Counted from the first letter of the stretch, positions 10,447 through 19,915 are shown. The stretch: DNA of 22,662 bases from Isoetes engelmannii (GCA_011763485.2 JAANSK020255941.1:1-22662), one strand, 5' to 3'. A program made the numbers and translations. The notes: a model not told the origin generated them from the sequence alone.

Positions 10447-10830
10447 TCAACGGTGGGCAAAGAAGGGGCAAAGATAAGGGCGAAAAATAGGCATCAACCG
10501 GAGGAAGGGCATCCTCCACCAGCAGTCTAAGAATTTGGTGCTGAAAGGGACGACGTGGGTTCTGTCCAAAAAAGCTTTTGATGCAAAAATTTTGACTATG
10601 GGGAGATCAATTTTATCCTCCGCCATAGCCTCAAGCCAGCGTTCCATCGGAGAAAGAACCGGAGTAAGGAAGGAAGGCAGGAACCAAAGAAGGGAGGCAA
10701 ACGTTCAGAAGGAAACGGAGACGACGTTCCAGAAATAACTAATTTTTTGAGCCGTATATTTTTTTAGATCAAGATCTAATGGTTCAAGATAAGTCCATGT
10801 CAAATTTTAGGACACGTGGATAGGCTAGGC
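10447..10830 (-). promoter_or_regulatory. Possible minus-strand promoter, CT-rich leader and first exon
   Basis: Read on the minus strand, a G-box core (CACGTG within TCCACGTGTCC at about 10814) is followed by an AT-rich stretch and then a CT-rich leader of about 90 bases, typical of plant 5' UTRs. A first ATG (10645-10647) opens a 66-codon frame (MERWLEAMAEDKIDLPIVKI) that shows no known domain. Three copies of a GAGATCCACAGC-like phrase lie further on, near 10310-10370. No donor site or downstream exon could be assigned, so which gene this would drive is unknown. A long first intron to MYCBP cannot be supported. An LTR or other transposon leader is the alternative. Confidence 0.25.
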
Positions 10831-11116
10831 TTTCAGATAACTTAAGACCCCTGGTTGGGCTGTTGCGCTAAAAAAAATATCCCTTTAACTTTTCATAATT
10901 ATGCTAATCTTGTAGCACTTGTAGTCTAAAACTTCATGTCCTTATATACCCCTTTCCTAAATTATACGATTTTAAAACTAATAAAACTTAAATGGAGCCT
11001 TACACATACGTACGACAATATGTAGTAAAAACCCCCCTCCCGACCACTCACATGTTTTATAAGGTTCATCGGTGTGAACCCCCCTTGATACAGATAGGCT
11101 GGAACGAGTTCTATGG

Positions 11117-12212
11117 TGATTGTAGCCTTCTGGATACATAATCTCATGGTATCACCCAATGAGACTACTCCATGTTGTATCTCCCTGGTCCGATGAGGCA
11201 GGAGAGGACAACTCCCCTCTCGAGATACGATGGATCCATGGGTGACCAGAGGATTTGTGATGGCACACGTCCTTCCTCGACTTACTCCCCTTACGCCTAG
11301 CCAGGACAGCACCTACTACTAGGCGAGTTAGGGCGGCAGATAAATCCGAAGAGTGCCGAACCCATACTCGGCCCACACGAAGTGACCGAGTATAAGCCTA
11401 GTCTGCTACGATGACCCTTGTAGCCTTGCTCAACAGGATTCTACCCTCCACTCGTCATCGTATCTCGTTGTCTGGTGTTCAATGACCCCATAGTTCCCCT
11501 AGCTAGGTGGGCTCTATGCACAAGCCAAATAATAATGGGAATTATTGGAGCTAAGCTAGAAGCATCAACTGATAATATGCTTCTAGGTCTTTACCCACCT
11601 TCCCAATACACAAGAGATGCAAACATGAGATCAACCATCATCACATCACATAACTTGATAAACAAGAGAATAATCATCTATTCTTAATTATACAATCTAA
11701 TTAATAGTTAGAGTTCCTTGATTAGGGTTCTCTGCTGATCTATCTAACTATCTACTTCAAATACCTATTCCTTACGAACTGCCTCCTGCTTCTAAGGCCT
11801 CCATCTCTCTTAGGATCTTCAGGCTCTTTAGGCTGCTATGTGCACGCTCCCGTGGCTGCTTCGGCACATGCTGCTGTTGAAGACGATCCTTGAATCGGAA
11901 CTCTCGAGACGATTCGAGGTTCGGACAGAAGGTGGGGCGAAAGTGTGTTGGGTCTAGGGTTTGGCCTTAAATATGTTAGGGTTCGATGTTGGCACACTTG
12001 GCTTCAATGGGATGCCGCCACGTGGCAATACACCTAAAGGTATGTCCATGTGAATAATGGTATTCATACCTAAGGTTGGCTAAGTTATGTTAATAACTTG
12101 GCCTTGCACCTTACTAGATATGGCCTGATACCATCTATACAAATATGATTTGTATGGTGACATGGTCATAGAATATATGTATTCATATCGTATATTCTAG
12201 TGGAACATCACA
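11117..12212 (-). repeat. LTR-like block (downstream copy, likely 3' LTR)
   Basis: On the minus strand it starts TGTGATGTTCCACTAG and ends CTACAATCA, so it has TG..CA ends, about 1096 bp. It is homologous over most of its length to the block at 15831-16961, in the same orientation, though much diverged. Directly before its 5' end (plus 12213-12252) the minus strand is a long purine run, as expected of a polypurine tract, interrupted by the N gap. This suggests it is the 3' LTR of a minus-strand element. No matching 5-bp flank was found. It is an old fossil. Confidence 0.55.
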
Positions 12213-12215
12213 TCT

Positions 12216-12282
12216 NNNNNNNNNNCCACCTCCCCCTCCCCCCCCCCCCCCCAAAAAAAAAACCTTAGCATTGTGCTAAGGT
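12216..12282. other. Assembly gap, C15 run and perfect hairpin
   Basis: Ten N (12216-12225) are followed by C-rich DNA with C15 at 12238-12252 and A10. Then comes a perfect 9-bp stem, ACCTTAGCA (12262-12270), TTG loop and TGCTAAGGT (12274-12282). Homopolymer plus hairpin would explain the failed assembly. The purine-rich minus strand here is the candidate polypurine tract of the LTR element. Confidence 0.7.
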
Positions 12283-12829
12283 AACGAATCATGTATCAAT
12301 CTTATGCAACAAAGGGTTACTTTCATAGAATATGTTATATAAGACATATAACTTTCGATATATTGGGCTTAACTTATAAGTGTGATGGCTATATTCACAT
12401 CCATATACGAAACATATAACCCCACAAATTCATACAATAACTAACATAATTAAAAAAGTTCTAGACAAAATCCTAAGAATTGTTTATCCCGTGATGCGCT
12501 CCCTTCCACATGTTGCATCCTCCTGTATTGGCTAATAACGAAGCACAACACGTTAGTTTAATTAATAATTTGTGGTTTTAAGGGCCACCCCCCGTTTAAA
12601 TTTCTATTTATATTAATCTACATGCATGTAACATGTTTAACTAGCCTAGCATGCACCTATCCCTGTTCTAGGACACGTATATGCCTATTTAACCTATAGG
12701 CTTTAAACCATGGCCTAAGGAACATGAACATAATGATCCCATCATCGCCCATGCTCGCATGCCTGATTTAACCTACAGGAAGGTAGATGCATACCCTCCA
12801 TGCTAAATGCATGCAAATGCCTTTAATGC
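12283..12829. other. AT-rich stretch between LTR block and LINE
   Basis: No reading frame of note. The end of this stretch (about 12710-12790) resembles 13510-13575 on the other side of the LINE (shared phrases such as GATCCCATC and CGCCCATG), so the LINE probably landed in a locally repeated part of the retroelement. Confidence 0.3.
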
Positions 12830-12853
12830 ATACTTAGCCTCAGCACTGAATCA

Positions 12854-13487
12854 ACAGAAAGCAGTTTGGAAATGGGTTTGGGATAAGTTACTCCATCCCA
12901 AGTTGTCTGTTTTGTGGTGGCGGATCATCCATAGATGTGTGCGAGTCAATGTTCTGGTCCACAGGTTTCGTCCTCAAGTGTCTGCAGCATGACCCTTATG
13001 TGCCCAGATTGAGCACTGTTTCTTTTTGTGTCAGCACGCTAGACCGGCTTGGTTGTGGCTTCAAAGTCTCTTCAATTGCAATTTAAACAGTCAGCAGATG
13101 TTGTTGGCAGTGTACCCAAGTTTCTGGAATAGTCTGGCAAAGAGGGTATTTCATCTGGCTTCAGCATGGATCATTTGGTCAATTTGGAAAAGAAGAAATC
13201 TTTTCATCTTCAAGGGCATTAGAACCCCTGATGCTCAAGTGCTTGTTCAAGCTAGGCAACACATTGTCAAAGCCGATATATCTTCACCAGTTAAGGACGA
13301 AGTGAAGAATCGTATTTGGATCCACTATCTTCAGATCAACACTTATGTATAACTCTTTTAACACTGTTTGTTACAAGGTGGCGGGTGGTTTTGCTCTGGT
13401 GGACAATTTCTCCACTGGGTTTTCAATCCCCCATCTATGTTTGTACTTTCTTTTGATTAATAGAGTTTCACGTCCTTAAAAAAAAAA
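12854..13487 (+). mobile_element. 5'-truncated L1-type LINE with zf-RVT C-terminus and 24-bp target-site duplication
   Basis: The fragment encodes the C-terminal end of a plant L1 ORF2: VWKWVWDKLLHPKLSVLWWR, then PLCAQIEHCFFLCQHARPAW, then a WIIWSIWKRRN phrase. This is the zinc-binding zf-RVT region that follows plant LINE reverse transcriptases. The frame is interrupted by a TGA at 12990-12992 (after ...QVSAA), and one expected cysteine just before PLC is lost there. ORF2 ends at about 13352. A 130-bp 3' UTR and a short poly(A) (about 13478-13487) follow. Flanking 24-bp duplications, 12830-12853 and 13487-13510, agree at 23 of 24 bases. Endonuclease and polymerase domains are absent by 5' truncation. 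It is inserted in retrotransposon debris. Confidence 0.9.
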
Positions 13488-13589
13488 TACTTTGCCTCAG
13501 CACTGAATCATGGTCTAAGGATCACTTTCTAAAAGATGATCCCATCCCCGCCCATGATTTCAACCTACGCTCATGCAACTTTACCTAAC

Positions 13590-15830
13590 TCAAAATGAAT
13601 GCATGCACTCAATGCTCGATTTGTCGTTGAGGATGTCAGTGGGAATTACAATCGCTAGATGAATGTAGTCTTCCCACTTGGATAGCTGATCCCAAAATAG
13701 CTCCTTAGCATAACTCCTAAAATCTGGTTTGTCCTCTTCGTCTGCCCATCCGTCTGTAGATGATAGGACGGGCTCATCCATCGCTTTGTCTGAATCGCGC
13801 CGACGAAATCCTTCTAGAATGTACTAATGAGCTTCGGGATACTATTGCTCTAGGCATACCATGTAGCTTGAATATCTCTGTAGTGAACAACAAGGCAGTA
13901 TCTAACATGGTATCAGTTGTTCTTCATAGCAAAAAATGTGCCGTGACCGTGACCATCAAAGCGTCGAAGCCTCTCTGCGTTCGATGAAGTCCTATAATGA
14001 AGTCCATACTAACCACCTTCCATTTCGTATCTGGAACTGTCGGGGTTTTAGCAAACCTAGAATTCACAGTTGCTCCGTCTTCATCTGTTGACATACTTGA
14101 CATGCCGAATGTAGTTGGCGACGTCCTTCTTCATGCCAAGCCAATGGTAACGACTCTTTATCTTGAAGTAAGCTTTCATAAATCCTGCATGGTCTGCTAT
14201 TGGGCTATTATGTGTATCATGGAAAATCAACTTTCTTACTCCTGATATGTCTAGGACACGAAGCTTATCTTTAAATTTTAGGGAAACTTACCAAAATGCC
14301 CTTGACGTTTGCAGGAATTACCAAATTGCCCGACCGAGGGGCATTTTGGTAAAAATGACAATAACTTTTTGAGCATGATATAAATGCAAATGTACTCTTC
14401 ACATGAATTGTAGAGAAGAATGAGATCTTTCCAATAAGTATAAAATCACATGATTTAAAGATTTCAATCTTAAGTTATGACCGTTTTTGTGTTTGAAATT
14501 TTCATGAATGTAAAACTGCATAACTTTACATTATCAATTCCAATTTAGGCAATCTTATGCTCGTTGGAAGGACCCCATCGTTGTCTACAATTCGTTTGAA
14601 GACTGCATTCGCATTTAGATCATCACAAAAAAAAGTTATTGCCATTTTTTCCAAAATGCCAAATATTAAGGGCAATTTGGTAGTTTTTGTAAACTTTAAG
14701 GGTATTTTTGTAACTTTCCCTAAATTTTAAGAGGTTGCCTTGCTATTTATACTTCTTGAATCTTTCTCTTCCTTATCCGTCTGTGCTTCTTTGCAAAGAC
14801 TAGCCCATATGTCCTTAAACTCGTTGCTTGATGCTAACTCTTCTTCAATCTTCTTGCCAAATTCATTTGCTAATGTCGAAGTGGTGTTGCAATGCACTCT
14901 TCTCACAAAAGGATTTGGAAAGAGTGCATTCACTACTACATTGAGCTTTCCTGGTTTGTAGGTTATCTCAGAGTCGTACTCTTCAAGGAATTTCATCCAA
15001 CGCCTTTGCCTTAAGTTGAGCAATGGTTGTGTGAAGATATATTGGAGGATTTGATGGTCCATATCCAATTGGAATGTCCCACTAAGCAAATAGTGCCTCC
15101 ATATCCTTAGCGCTCTTACGATTGCTAATAGCTATTGATCATGTGTCGAGTAGCGTTGTTCCATCTCATTCATCTTCTTAGAGTCGCAAGCGATCACTCT
15201 TCCTTCTTGCATACGCACTGATCCGGTTGCTAACTTGCTCGCATCTACTGCCACCAACTTGTCTTTATTTGGGTCCAGGTGGGGAAGCACGGGTACTGTG
15301 GTTAGAGATTCTTTGAGTTTCGCAAAAGAGGCTTGAATGTTTTCTAACCAATGTTGGACCCAATCTTTTGACTTTCTCATGCTTGCCTAGGTCCGATAGT
15401 GGGGAACCCCACTTAGTAAAGTCCTTCAGGAACTTCCTAAAATACCATGCTAATCCCAAAAAGCTTCTGACTTCATGGACATTCTTTGGTGCTGGCGAAT
15501 CTACAATGGCTTCAATCTTCGCTGGGTCGGTGTGCCCCAATACTCGAATCTGCTTGTCGCAAAGTGACAATTCGAGAGCTTGGCATAGAGTTGATGTCGT
15601 CTCAACTTCTCTAAGGCTTTTCTCACATGCATCACGTGTTCTTCCATAGTCTTACTATAGATTAGGATTTCATCGAAGAAAATGATGGCAAAATTGTCCA
15701 AGAATTTTCTAAAAACGTCGTTCCTTAGATGCATAAAATTTTTTGGCATTTGATAGACCAAATGGCATTACTGTGAACCCATAATGTACTACTAGAGAAT
15801 GAGCTATTAACGACGATAAGTCTTGGGACC
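13590..15830 (-). mobile_element. Ty3/gypsy pol fossil (reverse transcriptase, RNase H, integrase)
   Basis: On the minus strand the parts come in Ty3/gypsy order. Reverse transcriptase is at about 15830-15500, recognised by TVMPFGLSNA and ILIYSKTMEEHVMHV. The connection and RNase H region is at about 15570-14730, recognised by VRSFLGLAWYFRKFLKDF, VAVDAS, and LRQRRWMKFLEEYDSEITYK. Integrase starts near 14270, with an HDTHNSPIADHAGF zinc-domain phrase, and decays towards 13590. No gag or protease precedes the reverse transcriptase; instead the LTR-like block 15831-16961 abuts it. The region is broken in several places and interrupted by a MITE. It is old. Clade assignment within Ty3/gypsy is not possible by eye. 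Confidence 0.85.
14280..14721. mobile_element. 442-bp foldback MITE nested in the gypsy fossil
   Basis: The left end AGGGAAACTTACCAAAATGC pairs with the reverse complement of the right end, AGGGAAAGTTACAAAAATAC. The pairing continues through shared phrases (TACCAAATTGCCC, CAATAACTTTTT, GAATTGTAGA) almost to the middle, giving arms of about 200 bp and a loop of about 25 nt. A 7-bp AAATTTT lies directly outside both ends (14273-14279 and 14722-14728), fitting a target-site duplication. There is no transposase. The superfamily is uncertain; 7-9 bp duplications fit hAT- or Mutator-like elements. It lies between the RNase H and integrase parts of the pol fossil, so it is younger than that element. 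Confidence 0.88.
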
Positions 15831-16961
15831 TGATTGTAGCCTGCCGAGTGCATAGCCAAGGGGGCTATTCCTGGGTTGCATCTCCCAAGTCTCGATGGGG
15901 CAGGAAGGCACATCTCCCTTTCAGAGAATCCATGCCCATAGCAGGTGAGCTAGAGGGCTACCACTGCCCATATACAACTTCAACCCCATTGAAGTGGCCT
16001 CACCACCCAAGAGGTGTCGAGTCCATACCAAGAGCCTCACGTAGTGCATACTGGTATTAGACCTAGCTCACAATGTTCTCCCGTAGGCCTTACACACCAG
16101 AGGGATCAACCGCTATGGAACAAGTTCCTCCTTGTCAGCCGGTCTGGCTCCGCCATCCACAGCGCATGCGAGCTCTTATGCACAGACCGCAATCAATTGG
16201 GATTTAATAAGGCTGTTCTAGGATCATCTTCTAAACATGGCTCTGGGTCTATACTCCCCTTCCCAATACATAAGAGGTGCAAAACAGAGATATCATCCAT
16301 CCTAATATAACAAAATGAATCAAAATAACAGAAATAATGGATCTAATCTAACTAATCTAAATCAACATGATTAGGGTTCATTTGTAAGTCCAGGTTACAG
16401 GTATGGGTTCTTGGGTTCTAGAGATCGCCTGGGCCCTGGGTCCTGAAATGCCTTGGACCCCATCCATGCCATTGAAATCGATGGAAACGGACGAACATCT
16501 TGGAATCGTCTGGCACAAGGAGCTTCGCTGCTGCTGCAAGGCTGGATTATGCCCGTCACTCCTCCAAATGCTCCTTTGATTGCCCATGGTCGCCGCTGGA
16601 ACCCAAAAGGCGACTTTTAGGGTTCTTGCCTTTTTTTCCTCTATGCCTTTAGGGTTAGTAGATTGACCCACTTGGTTCCTTAGGGAACTGCCATATGGCG
16701 ATATGGGTTATATTCACATGTTATATTAACATGTGCAATATAATGGTCAATAATGCTTGCGTGGGTCATACATACAATGTCATTGTATTTATCTCCATGG
16801 AGCAACCCCTTGCAATATATTAACATGCTAGCTATCTAGGTGACATGCATGTTTAATATATTGATATATCCTACGCTTGACATGTCAATATGCTTGACAT
16901 GTACTGTGACATGGTAGTATAATATAGGTATTTATATCGTATAATATACTAGAACATCACA
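15831..16961 (-). repeat. LTR-like block (upstream copy)
   Basis: This block of about 1131 bp has TG..CA ends: TGTGATGTTCTAGTATATT at its minus-strand start and GGCTACAATCA at its end. It pairs with 11117-12212; shared phrases include TGATTGTAGCCT, CCTTCCCAATACA and AACATCACATC (plus strand). Identity is low, so the two were not created by one recent insertion. It abuts reverse-transcriptase DNA with no primer site between, so either gag and protease were deleted or this is a solo LTR of a related element. No 5-bp flanking duplication was seen. Confidence 0.5.
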
Positions 16962-17312
16962 TCATCCAAGACATATAAGATTCATCATATGCTTCATTGT
17001 AAGGAGGTCTTTTAATCACATCCTTAACCAAGGTAATGTCATGCATCTCATCTCAGATTTGATTCTTGATCTTAGATGTTAGCTAAACCAGCACATGCAA
17101 GGGTTGTTGCATACATGGAGTATATGCATGACATAGCTCTTAGTTAGAATTTGTGATTGCTACTCTAGAACATGTTATATGAGTAAAAGAAGAAACAAAT
17201 ATTGATGTGTGTTATACTGTTGTGCGTAACATTGTCATGAAGATGGCAATGGTTTGGATTGGATTGAAACCCAACCTATATAATCTGCAGAAATATTAGT
17301 CTGCTAGATTAA
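16962..17312. other. Spacer, nothing recognised
   Basis: AT-rich DNA with no open frame, repeat or RNA feature that I can support. Confidence 0.4.
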
Positions 17313-18370
17313 ATCTTCACAAGGAAATTTTTATGGCCTAATTTAAAGAATGGCGGAGAAAATCTGGAAAAACTTTCTCAGCATTCCTGCCTTTTCAAGC
17401 AAATAGACTGTAGATCCAAGGGTGAGGCATTGTCATCTGAATGCATGCCATCAGTAATGTGTTGTGGAGTTGAAATCGAGCATGCTATTCCATAAACTAT
17501 CCTCTACCATGTTAGTTTGTATGACTTTTTCCGTATCCTCATTTGAATTTAATGTTTTTATCAGTTCCTGAGAAATACCTATATGATAATGTTTTCAGGT
17601 CGATCAAGGCAAACATTATACATATTATTAATAGTTATTTATGTTCCCATTGACTCCATATTGAGTTGTGAGCTTTAACGGTGGTTTCTCCCAATACATG
17701 GGAAGTAGTTAAGATTGAAGCAGAAAAACGTTCATGGACTATGATTTTAGAAGGACAAATAGGAGGATCTGGAATAATGAACATGGAAATTGGTGAGGCC
17801 TTATTGAAGAGAATGATGGAAGCTTCAAAAACCATAATGACTACAAATAGCAGAATTGCAGCGGTGTTTTTTATATTCTTCATAATTGCTTCTGTTAATT
17901 CTGCAGATGAAACTACGGACATGTCTCAAAGTAATTCCTTGGTTAGAAAGGCATTCTTACGGAGGCCTTAATACTGTTCCAAAGGACGTTTGGTCTTATA
18001 TTCGCAATGTTTTGTGCATGGATGGTGGAATATGTAAGGCTCAATCTAGTAAAGAAGTGCAATCTGTATCATATCAGCACAGCTCCTTTGACTGCTTTTT
18101 GGGTCATCCCTCGTCTGGCATAGACAGGTTCAAGTTTTATGTTAGAGGTAACATCGATATCGGAACTCAAACCGCAGATATCGACAACTGGATCATTAGA
18201 TGAAACATAAATATCTATTCTTGATACAATTTCACGCATGTCCTAATAATTGTTGATGGAAAATGAAGCTCATTAGGTATGATGAGAGTAATCAGAATGG
18301 AGATAGCACTGATGGTACATCTGAAAGCTTTTCTGCTAAGCCAACACCAAATGGGAAGCTTTTTAGATGA
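17313..18370 (+). pseudogene. Coding-like segments of an unrecognised host gene, possibly decayed or multi-exon
   Basis: Several plus-strand pieces have protein-like composition but no family I can name. Piece 1 is 17313-17495 (60 residues, cysteine-containing, with MPSVMCCGVEIEHAIP at its end). Piece 2 is 17681-17971 and includes a signal-peptide-like stretch, TNSRIAAVFFIFFIIASVNS. Piece 3 is 17907-18203: it directly follows an acceptor-like AG (17905-17906) after a pyrimidine-rich tract, reads GLNTVPKDVWSYIRNVLCMD and SSFDCFLGHPSSGIDRFKFY, and has a donor-like GT at 18148. Piece 4 is 18263-18370, MKLIRYDESNQNGDSTDG onward. Pieces 2 and 3 overlap in different frames, so at most one reading is right there. 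The hydrophobic stretch of piece 2 overlaps the pyrimidine tract, so it may be an artefact of an intron end. This could be exons of a real gene or a pseudogene. Confidence 0.3.
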
Positions 18371-18828
18371 TCTTGCATCCAAAGAAATTAGAAAAGCAAG
18401 CTAGAACCCACCAACTTGGCTGGCAGATTCCATGCCAAACATGAATTTATGGTAGACTGGCATATCGTTGGACGATGTCCATTTCAGTCCTTGTTTTGTG
18501 CCTTAGAATTTAACAAATCTATTTTATGTAGTTTACCTTCTACGTTTTTCTAATTTGTTTATTTATGCATTGTACAAGAAGATATGATGAAGAGTGATGT
18601 CCCAAAACTGGGTCGATCTTCCCTTGCATCGAATCAGATTAACGGATCAACAGATTGGGCAGCCAGGCAAATTCGGAAGGCCCCAATTCAGTGGTGTGTG
18701 CGTTCCCAGGTATTTCCATTCAGAATTATTTACGTTCAACAGGAGTGTCACCGTCGCTTCCTCCATCACTTCCTCCATCGATTTAGTCAAGGTCCTCTCT
18801 TCTTGGGCAGCATCACAACACTCCACAT

Positions 18829-19650
18829 ATGGCTCGTGCAGAGCGGGAATTAGCCCGCAAACAGGCTAGGTCTACGCCCAGCCAAGCCAAAATCAAGGCT
18901 GTAACACAGGAGGCTGTTTTTCAGGTACAAGAATTGGAGAAGCAGTTGCCTAATCAGGAAGCTGTTACTCATTTCTGGCAACACGTAGATTTCGAAGGAG
19001 ACCGTGCTCATATTGATCGGCCAGCCTTATATACATATCTTGCAGAGCTCTATTCCTCTATCTTGGCTTCACAGATTCCTCTGGTCAAAGAAGTAGTGGA
19101 TGCAGCCACTCAGACTGTTGCTTCATCCTATATAGAGACAGCTACTCAGACTTTTGTCCCATCCCAGACAGATATGGCCATGCAGACAAAGCTTGCAGAG
19201 GCCTCTAGCTCAGCATGTCCTTCACATAGTCCCCATACACGGGATCCAGAGCCTAGCATGAATTTGGAGGACAAAGCTTTGAATTAGCGGATTGTGGGAC
19301 TCCTTGAGTCCAATAGCGGATCAGATACAGAGGGCAAAGAGGAGGCTGAGTGTTTTTTCACAGATGTCATGCATATTTCATGTCCACAGATCGAGACAGC
19401 ATACAGGGTTGGCGCCCAGCGGCCAGACCGCCCACGCCATATTTTGGTCCGCTTTCGAGCACGGCAAGATAGATTACACGTGCTCCAACATGGCAACCAT
19501 CTTCGGAATGCCAGTTTCTCAGTGCAGGAAGACCTTACGCCAGTGCAGCTCTGTTGCCGAAGAGAGGAGTTACGCAAAGTACGGGAAGCTAGATCACAAA
19601 TGAAATGGGCGGTGTACAGGGGAGGGGCTGCGATCATTCGTGACCAGTGA
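18829..19650 (+). CDS. LINE ORF1 protein, L1 ORF1p (Transposase_22) type, with one in-frame TAG
   Basis: The frame is 273 codons plus stop, interrupted only by TAG at 19285-19287. Before the TAG lie 152 residues: a basic N-terminus (MARAERELARKQARS), a helical stretch of coiled-coil type (KIKAVTQEAVFQVQELEKQL), then a 12-residue repeat with TQT at residues 94-96 and 106-108 and MQT at 118-120. After the TAG comes AYRVGAQRPDRPRHILVRF, then a KD/QDR-like turn, VQEDLTPVQL, and a basic RREELRKVREARSQMK segment ending in AIIRDQ. This is the RRM plus C-terminal domain pattern of L1 ORF1p, a trimeric RNA-binding chaperone that coats LINE RNA. Most plant L1 ORF1 proteins described have an RRM with a CCHC knuckle; no knuckle is present here. 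The ATG is preceded by stops in frame. The element is near-intact but probably dead, unless the TAG is read through. Confidence 0.75.
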
Positions 19651-19741
19651 CCTTACGACCCATGGCTGGGATATTCTTAGATACATAACAATAAGCTGTA
19701 TATACTGTAAATGTATAGAGCACAAACATTAGCGCTATTTC

Positions 19742-19817
19742 GGGACTCTGGTCCCTCTTCTGTTTAAGGACTTCGGTCCCTTTTTGTACTGTTTAAGGAC
19801 TTCGGTCCCCTCTGTAC
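19742..19817 (+). repeat. Tandem 3'-UTR hairpins with UUCG loops
   Basis: Three hairpins follow each other: GGGAC-TCTG-GTCCC (19742-19755), GGAC-TTCG-GTCC (19768-19779) and GGAC-TTCG-GTCC (19797-19808). The last two sit in a 29-bp and 28-bp direct repeat starting TGTTTAAGGACTTCGGTCCC (19761 and 19790). C(UUCG)G tetraloop hairpins are exceptionally stable RNA folds. In stringent-type LINEs a 3' stem-loop is the recognition signal for the reverse transcriptase, so this is a plausible cis signal for the element here. Confidence 0.85.
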
Positions 19818-19915
19818 TGTTTTGTGGCCGTCGCATGTCCAATTGGATGCTGCCTTTGTGGTGCGATGTTAAAAATACTATCTTGCCTTATCTTATCTTA
19901 TCTTATCTTATCTTA

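Larger units (their letters stand above)
18600..19915 (+). mobile_element. Compact ORF1-only LINE (HAL1-like) with TATCT-repeat tail
   Basis: The unit has a leader of about 230 bp, one ORF1 (18829-19650), a 230-bp 3' UTR with repeated hairpins (19742-19808) and a tail of about seven TATCT-type repeats (about 19880-19915) instead of poly(A). There is no endonuclease or reverse transcriptase between ORF1 and the tail. It therefore resembles half-L1 elements, which keep ORF1 and use another element's enzyme in trans. The 5' limit is a guess; no target-site duplication was found. A minus-strand tail of the same type lies at 7101-7160. Confidence 0.6.

Noticed and set aside
11475-11687. Plus-strand frame of 70 codons and neighbouring frames at 10962-11376
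   Set aside because: They fall within or beside the LTR-like block and have no recognisable features.
18584-18869. Two overlapping plus-strand frames upstream of the LINE ORF1
   Set aside because: They lie in the LINE leader and show no domain; the ORF1 frame explains the region better.
19284-19637. 117-codon minus-strand frame
   Set aside because: Antisense shadow of the LINE ORF1 domain.
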